Shown here: positions 20,998 to 27,020 of the stretch, one piece after another
How the letters are laid out: every line of letters begins with the position of its first letter
Numbering within the stretch: the stretch's first letter is position 1
Assembly: GCA_903861445.1 (NCBI GenBank)
Contig: CAIOUK010000006.1
Span: 1-27,020 of the forward strand
Source: an uncultured Verrucomicrobia subdivision 3 bacterium
GTDB taxonomy: Bacteria > Verrucomicrobiota > Verrucomicrobiia > Limisphaerales > UBA11358
Direction: 5' to 3'
Length of the DNA: 27,020 bases
Translations under genes and position numbers: made by a program
Notes under the pieces: generated by a model
The model's database searches: none
Told to the model about the DNA's origin: nothing
The model's input: only the letters and a program-made list of their open reading frames with translations

Positions 20998-21465
20998 ATG
21001 AACATCGTTTTACTTGAACCGGAAATTCCGCCGAACACGGGCAACGTGGCACGGCTCTGCGCCGCCACGAGGACGACACTGCATCTCATCGAACCGTTCG
21101 GTTTTAAGCTGGACGACACGCAACTCAAGCGCGCCGGCATGGATTATTGGCAGCAGGTGACGTGGCATCGCTGGAAGAACTGGAACGCGTTTGCAGAAAA
21201 AGTTCCGGCGACCTCAAAGCTCTGGTTTGTGGAATGCGGCGGCCAAAAACTTTATAGCGAAGCAAAATTTTCTGCGGACGATTACATTGTGTTCGGTCGC
21301 GAGACAGCGGGTTTGCCGAAACAATTATTGGAGCAACATCGCGAGAACTGGCTGCGCATCCCGATGTTCAACGCAGAATCGCGTTCGCTGAATCTGTCGA
21401 ACTGCGCGGCGCTGGTGTTGTTCGAGGCGCTGCGGCAGCAGGGGTTTTTCGGCGAGATTTTCTAG
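20998..21465 (+). CDS. trmL: tRNA (cytidine/uridine-34 2'-O)-methyltransferase
   Basis: The 155-residue SPOUT protein starts MNIVLLEPEIPPNTGNVARLCAAT, the signature of TrmL/YibK, and ends with the SAM-binding knot: FGRETAGLP, then RIPMFNAESRSLNLSNCAALVLFEALRQ. It methylates the wobble nucleotide of tRNA-Leu in E. coli. The ATG at 20998 follows the right arm of the hairpin; an in-frame GTG at 20983 lies in the repeat and is not favoured. Confidence 0.92.
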   Translation: MNIVLLEPEIPPNTGNVARLCAATRTTLHLIEPFGFKLDDTQLKRAGMDYWQQVTWHRWKNWNAFAEKVPATSKLWFVECGGQKLYSEAKFSADDYIVFGRETAGLPKQLLEQHRENWLRIPMFNAESRSLNLSNCAALVLFEALRQQGFFGEIF

Positions 21466-21467
21466 CG

Positions 21468-22106
21468 TCAAGCCACGCCAAAGATTCGCGCCAAAATATC
21501 TAACGTGCCGTAAGTCACCGCTCCCAGTAGCTGACGCACCGGTGGGATATTGATCAGCACAATGATGATGATGAAGCCGTAGCGCGCAAAATTGGCGTAA
21601 GTCTCATGGCTCATGCCGGTCGCGACGCGCAACACGTGCGAGCCGTCCAGCGGCGGCACGGGAATCAGATTGAAGAAGCAGAGAATCAAGCTCAAGCCCG
21701 CCGCCTGCATGAAATAATCCGCCGCCTGCGGGGAATGAAAAAGCAAAGTCGCCTTGGCTGCCGCCACCAGCCCGACCGCCAATATTAGATTCATCGCCGG
21801 TCCCGCCATCGTCACGAGGATGTCGTCGCGCTTGGGTTGGTTGAGGTTGTAGAGATTCACCGGCACGGGTTTCGCCCAGCCGATGAGAAAGCGTCCTGCG
21901 CCCGGCATGAAAATCATTAACAGCGGCAGAAACACTGTGCCAATCGGATCAATATGCACGACCGGATTCAACGAGACGCGACCTTGCAGGCGCGCGGTGT
22001 CGTCGCCGCATTTCCACGCCGTCCACGCGTGGCCGTATTCGTGGAATGTCAGCAGCGCCACCAGCATCAGATACTGAATCAGACCGTCGGCAATGGTTGC
22101 ATCCAT
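21468..22106 (-). CDS. Site-2 protease family (M50) membrane metalloprotease
   Basis: This 212-residue membrane protein carries the zinc motif HEYGH (22-26) within the first hydrophobic segment and the second metal motif NLIPVPPLDGS (146-156, Asp154). AGPAMNLILAVGL (101-113) is the usual MAGPxxNL segment. It lacks a PDZ domain, so it is of the short, single-domain group whose substrates are mostly unknown. Known larger relatives (RseP, SpoIVFB) cut transmembrane regulators. It ends two bases after the trmL stop on the opposite strand and is divergent from fabI. Confidence 0.9.
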   Translation of the reverse strand: MDATIADGLIQYLMLVALLTFHEYGHAWTAWKCGDDTARLQGRVSLNPVVHIDPIGTVFLPLLMIFMPGAGRFLIGWAKPVPVNLYNLNQPKRDDILVTMAGPAMNLILAVGLVAAAKATLLFHSPQAADYFMQAAGLSLILCFFNLIPVPPLDGSHVLRVATGMSHETYANFARYGFIIIIVLINIPPVRQLLGAVTYGTLDILARIFGVA

Positions 22107-22192
22107 GCGCGCAGGTTAATTTGTCCGCCGGCGTGAGTCGAGGCTGGACGCGGGGCATTTTTTTTTTACACTGTTAGGAACCAAATTAATCT

Positions 22193-22963
22193 ATGTCATT
22201 ACTCGCAGGAAAAACCGGTGTGGTCTTCGGCGTCGCCAACAAACGTTCCATCGCCTGGGCCATCGCGCAGGCGTGGGCCAAGGAAGGCGCGAAACTCGCG
22301 TTCACTTATCAGGGCGACCGCGTTAAGGAAAACGTCGAGGAACTCGCCGGCACGTTCGGCGCGGACACGCTCATCACGCCGTGTGATGTGACCAAGGATG
22401 AGGACATCACCCGCGTGTTCGCCGAGGTCGGCGCGAAGTTTGGAAAATTGAATCTGCTCCTGCACTCCGTCGCCTTCGCGCCCAAGGCCGCGCTGGAAGG
22501 GCATTTCGTGGACACCACCCGCGAGGCCTATCTGGTCGCGCACAACGTGAGCGCCTATTCTCTCGTCGCGCTCGCGCGCGGGGCGGCGCCGCTGATGACC
22601 GATGGCGGCAGCATTATCGGCATGAGCTATTATGGCGCGGAAAAAGTGGTGCCGCACTACAACGTCATGGGCGTGGCCAAGGCCTCGCTCGAAGCCAGCA
22701 CGCGCTATCTTGCCTACGATTTGGGTCCGAAAAAAATCCGCGTGAACTGCATCAGCGCCGGCCCGGTGAATACGCTGGCCGCCCGCGGCATCGCCGGTTT
22801 TTCGGAAATGCTCAAGCAATATGAAATGCGCTCGCCGCTGAAGCGCAATCTGGTGCCCGAAGAACTGGGTGCCACCGGCGTTTTCCTCGCCAGCGACGGC
22901 GCGGCGTGCATCACCGGTCAAGTGATTTACGTGGACGGCGGCTACTGCATCATGGGAATGTAA
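22193..22963 (+). CDS. fabI: Enoyl-[acyl-carrier-protein] reductase (NADH)
   Basis: At 256 residues it matches FabI. It has the diverged SDR cofactor site GVANKRSIAWAIAQ (13-26), HSVAFAP, the catalytic Tyr-x6-Lys pair (Tyr156 and Lys163) with Tyr146 upstream, and SAGPVNTLAARGI. It carries out the last reduction of each fatty-acid elongation cycle. Numbering of the active site coincides with E. coli FabI. A weak AGGA lies about 14 bases before the ATG. A hairpin at 22993-23020 followed by a T-rich tract may end its transcript. Confidence 0.95.
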   Translation: MSLLAGKTGVVFGVANKRSIAWAIAQAWAKEGAKLAFTYQGDRVKENVEELAGTFGADTLITPCDVTKDEDITRVFAEVGAKFGKLNLLLHSVAFAPKAALEGHFVDTTREAYLVAHNVSAYSLVALARGAAPLMTDGGSIIGMSYYGAEKVVPHYNVMGVAKASLEASTRYLAYDLGPKKIRVNCISAGPVNTLAARGIAGFSEMLKQYEMRSPLKRNLVPEELGATGVFLASDGAACITGQVIYVDGGYCIMGM

Positions 22964-22976
22964 TCCGTCCGGGAAA

Positions 22977-23960
22977 TTATTTTTCAGCACGTCGGCAGAG
23001 GAAAACACCTTCCTCTGCCGATTTTGTTTGCCACTCGGCGCATACGGCCAAGCCGAATCCCGCGAGATTTTTTTGCACCAGCTCCGGCGTGTAGCGGTAG
23101 GAAAAAAAGAGTTGGATGCTTTCGCCGCTCTGAAACTCAAAGTGTTCGTCATCCACCGCCAGCCAGCGATTCCGCGTAAAATGGAACCGCGCCATGACGC
23201 GTTGCAGATTGGCCGCACCGGGTTCAATCGTGAAGCGTAGTTCGCCATCGCCGGCTTCCACGCCGAGATTCAGCAGGAACGCCAGCAGCCAGTCGCTGGT
23301 CAGCGCGTTGTTATATTGCGGGAAAATCTTTTCCATCCCGGCGGCGTAATCGGCGCCGGGCGCAAGGTTGGCGCTGAACAATAAATAATCCTGCGGACGC
23401 ACCAGCGCGGCGAGCTTCGGCAAAATTTCTTCCGGCTCAAAATTCGGAATCATGCCGAAGAAGGTGATGAGGCGTGGGGCGTGAGGCGCGGGGCTTTGGG
23501 CAAAAACCTCAACGAGGTTGCCCGCCGTGGCCAGATCGCAGACCAGCGGGAAGATATTTTTCTCGGGCACCACGGTCAGCGCGGCTTCGCGCGCGACCAG
23601 CGTCATCGCCACGCTGACATCGGACGGCGTGTAAAAAACTTCTTTACCGGCAGTGGCCAAAAGCTTGAGCAGCCGCGTGTCTTTTTGCCCGCCGCCGCAG
23701 CCAAGGCCGACGACGTGGATCTGGCTGGCGGTGATTTGCTTTACGGCTTCGGCAAAGGCGAGGTCGTAAGTGTCGGCGCAGTCGGCGTCGTTGCGCGAAG
23801 GCGAGTGCGCCTGATGCAACGCGAGCCATTTCTGCGTCTGCCGGACGCTGTCGTAATGGAACTTGTGATTCACCTGCCGCGTGCGCAGCGAGGCCAGCAG
23901 ATCGCGCCGGACGTTTTCCGGAAACTGGCTGGAATGAATTGTGACGTTGGCGGTGGACAT
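22977..23960 (-). CDS. EgtD-like (histidine-specific methyltransferase family) protein
   Basis: This 327-residue protein fits the SAM-dependent EgtD family (DUF2260/Methyltransf_33). It has a SAM-binding motif VVGLGCGGGQKDTRLL, the D-V-S-x-x-M segment (PSDVSVAMTLVA) and FFGMIPNFEPEEILPKL, which corresponds to the conserved GNF/GNL motif whose Asn binds histidine in EgtD. In ergothioneine synthesis EgtD makes hercynine, but no EgtB is present and the N-terminus is diverged, so the substrate is open. A 14-base tandem repeat (GTGAGGCG...GGGGC type) sits in the coding sequence at 23468-23494, just before the conserved FFG motif and reads SPAPHAPR. The 3' end overlaps a probable fabI terminator. 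Confidence 0.72.
   Translation of the reverse strand: MSTANVTIHSSQFPENVRRDLLASLRTRQVNHKFHYDSVRQTQKWLALHQAHSPSRNDADCADTYDLAFAEAVKQITASQIHVVGLGCGGGQKDTRLLKLLATAGKEVFYTPSDVSVAMTLVAREAALTVVPEKNIFPLVCDLATAGNLVEVFAQSPAPHAPRLITFFGMIPNFEPEEILPKLAALVRPQDYLLFSANLAPGADYAAGMEKIFPQYNNALTSDWLLAFLLNLGVEAGDGELRFTIEPGAANLQRVMARFHFTRNRWLAVDDEHFEFQSGESIQLFFSYRYTPELVQKNLAGFGLAVCAEWQTKSAEEGVFLCRRAEK
22993..23030 (+). terminator. Probable fabI terminator inside the convergent methyltransferase gene
   Basis: A perfect 11-bp stem (CGGCAGAGGAA at 22993-23003 and its complement at 23010-23020) with a 6-base loop is followed by ATTTTGTTTG. It begins 30 bases after the fabI stop. The stem is also the coding sequence for the last residues of the minus-strand methyltransferase. 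On the minus strand it is followed by few T, so it is probably plus-strand specific. Confidence 0.6.
23468..23494. repeat. Tandem GTGAGGCGYGGGGC repeat in the methyltransferase gene
   Basis: Two near-identical copies of a 14-base unit (first copy missing one base) lie head to tail and encode about 9 residues of the EgtD-like protein (SPAPHAPRL) in a segment before a conserved strand. Confidence 0.55.
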
Positions 23961-23966
23961 GATGAC

Positions 23967-25304
23967 TTAAGATTTAAGCCGAGCGACGTAAGCGCCATCC
24001 ACACCGTCGGCAAACGGCAACAACTGACGTTCGCTTTCCAGTTGGAAGCTGGGATTGGCGGCGATAAATTCTTTCACGACTTCAGAGTTTTCCTCTGGTT
24101 CCAGACTGCAAGTGCTATAGACAATGACGCCGCCGGGTTTCAAAACAGTGGCTGCTTGCTTGAGTAAAGCAAGTTGCGTGGCGCGGAGCCGCTCGATTTC
24201 TGTCGGTTGAATCAGCCAGCGCAAATCCACGCGGCGGCGCATGACGCCGGTGTTGGAACATGGCGCGTCCACGAGGATTCGGTCGAAGGTCGCTGGCGCA
24301 AAGTTGAAAGTTGCGGTGACTTCCGCGCACGTCACGCCGAGGCGCGTGCAGTTTTCGCGAATTAATTTCAGGCGGTCGGCAAAGCTGTCATGCGCAACAA
24401 TCTTGCCTTCGTTGTTCATCAATTGCGCGATGAAGGTGGTCTTGCCGCCGGGCGCGGCGCACAAATCGAGGATGGTTTCGCCGGGCTGCGCGTCGAGCAG
24501 AGCGGGGGCAAGCAGCGTGCTGGGGTCTTGCAGGTAAAATCCACCGGCGCGGAAGCTGCCGAGTGAATTTAGCGGTGGATGGGATTTTAATTCGCAGGCG
24601 AGATTTTCAAAATCCGTTTGGCTGACCGGCAGGTCAGCCCTACCAAGAAAATCGCGGCGCACAAAATCATATTCCACATTTTCCTCTCGCCAGCGCTCGA
24701 TGAGTTTGGCGGCGTCGGTTTTCAGCGTGTTGACGCGGGCAAAAGTCTTTGGCGGCGTGTTGTTCCACTCGAGCAAGCGCCGCATATTTTCCTCGCCGAA
24801 ATTTTTCCGCCAGCGTTCCACGAGCCATTCGGGATGCGACCAGCCGAGCGCGGGCTGGGAGATTTTCATGTCGGCGAGAATTTTTTTTACCTCGTCGAAC
24901 TCGCGCAGATAGGCGCGGAGAATGGCGTTGATAAAACCGGATTGCGAGACGTAGCCGGAGCGTTTGGCCTGCTCAACGGTCTCGTGCACGGCGGCGTGCG
25001 GCGGAATGCGGTCGAGCCAGAAAATCTGGTAGAGGCCGAGGCGCAGCAGATTGACGAGCGCCGGACGCGGCTCGCGGCCTGGCGTGGTCTTGCGCGCGAT
25101 GAGGCGGTCCAGCGTGGACTGCCAGCGCACCACGCCGCAGACGAGTTCATGGCACAGCCCGCGATCCGCCGGCGAAAGGCGGGCGGTGGCGAGCGCTGTT
25201 TCGAGCAGATTCTCGGTAAATTGCCCGTTGTTCAGGCGCTGCGACAAGACGCGCGCCGCAATTTGTCTTGGATTTTGTTCGTTCAACACGTTTAATGGAG
25301 TCAT
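23967..25304 (-). CDS. rsmB: 16S rRNA (cytosine967-C5)-methyltransferase
   Basis: The 445-residue protein has an N-terminal NusB-like domain (ARVLSQRLNNGQFTENLLE ... AVHETVEQAKRSG) and a C-terminal Rossmann methyltransferase: LDLCAAPGGKTT, VDAPCSNTGVMRRR and YSTCSLEPEENSEVV, with two conserved cysteines (PC and TC motifs) needed for catalysis and release. It methylates C967 of 16S rRNA. The ATG at 25304 gives the normal length; a longer frame to 25514 reads antisense through the GreA gene and is not used. A small palindromic repeat (24620-24644) encodes GRADLPVSQ in the linker between the RNA-binding and catalytic parts. Divergent from greA with only 37 bases between starts. Confidence 0.93.
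   Translation of the reverse strand: MTPLNVLNEQNPRQIAARVLSQRLNNGQFTENLLETALATARLSPADRGLCHELVCGVVRWQSTLDRLIARKTTPGREPRPALVNLLRLGLYQIFWLDRIPPHAAVHETVEQAKRSGYVSQSGFINAILRAYLREFDEVKKILADMKISQPALGWSHPEWLVERWRKNFGEENMRRLLEWNNTPPKTFARVNTLKTDAAKLIERWREENVEYDFVRRDFLGRADLPVSQTDFENLACELKSHPPLNSLGSFRAGGFYLQDPSTLLAPALLDAQPGETILDLCAAPGGKTTFIAQLMNNEGKIVAHDSFADRLKLIRENCTRLGVTCAEVTATFNFAPATFDRILVDAPCSNTGVMRRRVDLRWLIQPTEIERLRATQLALLKQAATVLKPGGVIVYSTCSLEPEENSEVVKEFIAANPSFQLESERQLLPFADGVDGAYVARLKS
24620..24645. repeat. Small palindromic repeat inside rsmB
   Basis: GGCTGACC (24620-24627) and GGTCAGCC (24632-24639) form a perfect 8-bp stem with a 4-base loop and are followed by CTACCA. The sequence is in frame in rsmB and encodes LGRADLPVSQ between less conserved segments. 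The GGTAGGGCTGACC arrangement resembles short dispersed repeats I know from verrucomicrobial genomes; genome-wide copies cannot be checked here. Confidence 0.5.
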
Positions 25305-25341
25305 AGTGAATCCGTGACGACAGAAATACGATTTTAATTTT

Positions 25342-27020
25342 ATGAAAGAAGAATTCGAAAAATTGGCAGCCACAGGAAAAATTGAAGGCAAGCACGTTCC
25401 GGCGCTCACGCAATTGGCGGAAGCCGGCTGCTGCACGCACCGGAGCTGGGGCTTTGGCCGCATCAAAACGGTGGACACGGTGTTCGCCCGTTTCACGATT
25501 GATTTTCCGGGCAAGGCCGGTCATCCGATGGATTTGGGTTTCGCCGCCGAATCGCTCAAGCCGGTGCCGAAGGATCACATTCTCGCGCGCAAGGCGACCG
25601 ACCTCGACGCCGTCCGCCATCTCGCCGCGCATCATCTGGACTTGATCAAAATTGTCTTGAACAGCTTCGGCGGCAAGGCGACAACGGATCAGATTCAAGC
25701 GGTGCTGGCCGACGTCATCACGGACGACTGGAAAAAATGGTGGGAAACCGCCAAGCGCGAAATGAAGAAGGACGGTCATTTCGTTGTGCCGACGAAAAAG
25801 ACCGAGCCGGTCGTTTTTCAGGCGCAGGAAACCTCGTTGCAAGACCGTTTGCTCACCGATTTCCGCAAGGCGAAAGGTCTCAAGGCGCGCATCCTCATCG
25901 TTTCTGAAATCATCAAGGGCATTTCCGATTTGAAGGACAAGGAGACGTGCGCGCAGGAGGTCATCGCGGCGTTGAACCCCGACATCGCGTCGCATCAGCG
26001 CACGCAGCCGGCGGTGGCGCTGGAGGCGATTTTTGCGCGTGACGAATTGCGCGCGGCCGCCAACGTAACGCCGGTCGCCGGTGAAGTTTCCGTCGCGCAA
26101 ATCTGGTCGCAAGATGGCATCCGGTTCGGTCCGTTGATCGAGGCGATTCCCGCCGCGAAACATCGCCGCGCCTTGGAATCGTTCAAATCCGCCAATGCCG
26201 ACCGCTGGGTGGAAGTGTTTCGCAGCGCTCTCAATTTTGTTTCCGCCAAGCTCGCCCGCGAAATCGCCGCCATCCTCGTCGAAAACGGCCAGCTCGCCTT
26301 GCTCAAGGAAACGCTCGCCAAACACATCAACCAGCACACCGCCAGCACCGAGCTGCTCCTGTGGTTCGGCCGCGAGCGCAACGAAGATTTTGTGGACATC
26401 CTCGGCCCGGAAGTTTTCCGCGCGATGCTCACCGCGATGGAACGCGACCAGTTCCAGGAAAAACGCTCGAACCGCCTGCGCGATTTCATTCTCGAAGATC
26501 AGGCGTTGATTGTGGAACTCACTTCCACCGCCGACATCGAAGTCGTAAAAGATTTGACCCGCGCGCTGAAACTCTCGCCCGTGTTTGACGACATGGACAA
26601 GCGTTCGCTCCTCGCGCGACTCGTCAAGGCGCATCCCGCCGTGCAGTCGCTCGTCAGCGGCGAACAGACCAAACAGGAAGCCGGCCTGCTCGTCTCGTGG
26701 GCCAGCCTCGAACGCCGTCGCAAGGAATATCAGGAGCTGGTGGAGAAAAAAATTCCCGCGAACTCCAAGGAAATTGCCATCGCGCGCAGCTACGGCGATT
26801 TGCGCGAGAACCACGAATACAAGGCCGCGAAAGAAATGCAGAAAATTTTGATGCGCCAGAAGGAAGACCTCGAAGCCGCGCTCAACCGTGCGCGCGGACA
26901 GGACTTTGCCAACGCCAAGACCGATGTCGTCGGGCCGGGCACGATTGTCGTGGCGACGGATCTCGCCACCAACCAGCGCGAGACGTTCACGATTCTCGGC
27001 GCGTGGGATTCCGATCCCGA
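25342..27020 (+). CDS. greA: Large GreA-type transcription elongation factor with N-terminal extension (partial, runs off the right end)
   Basis: From ATG 25342 an open frame of 559 codons reaches the window end without a stop. Residues from about 455 are GreA: a coiled-coil arm with EYQELVEKKIPANSKEIAIA and the acidic tip DLRENHEYKAAKE, and then the start of the FKBP-like domain (VGPGTIVVATDL). GreA rescues stalled RNA polymerase by stimulating cleavage of the transcript. The preceding 440 or so residues are mostly helical and of unknown function, with the start (WGFGRIKTVD) resembling a small beta domain. Such very long GreA proteins (about 720 residues) are known from Chlamydia and relatives. 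It is divergent from rsmB and has no Shine-Dalgarno. Confidence 0.88.
   Translation, partial: MKEEFEKLAATGKIEGKHVPALTQLAEAGCCTHRSWGFGRIKTVDTVFARFTIDFPGKAGHPMDLGFAAESLKPVPKDHILARKATDLDAVRHLAAHHLDLIKIVLNSFGGKATTDQIQAVLADVITDDWKKWWETAKREMKKDGHFVVPTKKTEPVVFQAQETSLQDRLLTDFRKAKGLKARILIVSEIIKGISDLKDKETCAQEVIAALNPDIASHQRTQPAVALEAIFARDELRAAANVTPVAGEVSVAQIWSQDGIRFGPLIEAIPAAKHRRALESFKSANADRWVEVFRSALNFVSAKLAREIAAILVENGQLALLKETLAKHINQHTASTELLLWFGRERNEDFVDILGPEVFRAMLTAMERDQFQEKRSNRLRDFILEDQALIVELTSTADIEVVKDLTRALKLSPVFDDMDKRSLLARLVKAHPAVQSLVSGEQTKQEAGLLVSWASLERRRKEYQELVEKKIPANSKEIAIARSYGDLRENHEYKAAKEMQKILMRQKEDLEAALNRARGQDFANAKTDVVGPGTIVVATDLATNQRETFTILGAWDSDP

Noticed and set aside
22199..23248. 349-codon open frame on the minus strand, opposite fabI
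   Set aside because: fabI is unmistakable on the plus strand with all active-site residues, and the frame also runs through the methyltransferase gene in another phase.
23967..25514. Longer rsmB start at 25514
   Set aside because: The added 70 residues are translated antisense to the start of greA and have no family counterpart; ATG 25304 gives the normal N-terminus.
25147..26814. 555-codon open frame on the minus strand, antisense to greA and rsmB
   Set aside because: The plus strand encodes a recognisable GreA arm and rsmB occupies the other end. The antisense product shows no motif.

Overview
The window reads as a chromosomal segment of a moderately GC-rich Gram-negative bacterium of the PVC superphylum, most likely a verrucomicrobium of the Pedosphaera/Limisphaerales kind. 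Three things support this. A secreted protease ends in the LSWP...FFRLR C-terminal segment common in verrucomicrobial secreted proteins. The GreA at the right edge carries a very long N-terminal extension of the chlamydial/verrucomicrobial type. Most start codons lack a Shine-Dalgarno sequence. I recognise no rRNA, tRNA, CRISPR array, transposase or prophage. No gap between genes exceeds about 180 bases.

Layout. (1) 1-493: the end of a probable RNA-binding protein and an L7Ae-like protein. (2) 523-5185, minus strand: an exopolysaccharide export cluster, in transcription order outer-membrane beta-barrel, Wzz/BY-kinase, Wza-like lipoprotein and a membrane-anchored FHA protein. An intrinsic terminator lies just in front of the kinase. 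(3) 5347-12580: PolX, ThiD, a subtilase-like secreted protein, then a plus-strand run of queE, a class III aminotransferase and rsmA. (4) 12603-15598, minus strand: a mosaic ligA, a coupled SWIM-type zinc-binding mini-protein and a relic of a second ligA 3' end. (5) 15673-18615: an MlaE-MlaF-MlaD lipid-transport operon whose ATPase lacks several catalytic consensus residues. (6) 18622-22963: a sugar-nucleotide epimerase, ruvX, truA and trmL (truA flanked by two copies of one hairpin repeat), an M50 protease and fabI. (7) 22977-27020: an EgtD-like methyltransferase, rsmB and the large GreA fusion, cut by the window end.

Most genes are housekeeping genes for tRNA/rRNA modification, DNA repair, thiamine and queuosine synthesis, lipid synthesis and lipid transport. 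The envelope is represented by the polysaccharide cluster, the Mla operon, the protease and the epimerase.

Two features stand out. First, about 1.25 kb (12669 to about 13915) has roughly 45% GC between neighbours near 65% in the lines I counted. It covers the 3' third of ligA plus the SWIM gene. It is followed by a 21-codon relic of the native, GC-rich ligA end. This looks like a partial gene replacement that brought in a passenger gene and a coiled-coil insertion in the ligase. Second, several unrelated small repeats have entered genes in frame (thiD, queE, the aminotransferase, the EgtD-like gene, rsmB) or supply a gene's last codons (truA), usually at a surface linker before a core strand.
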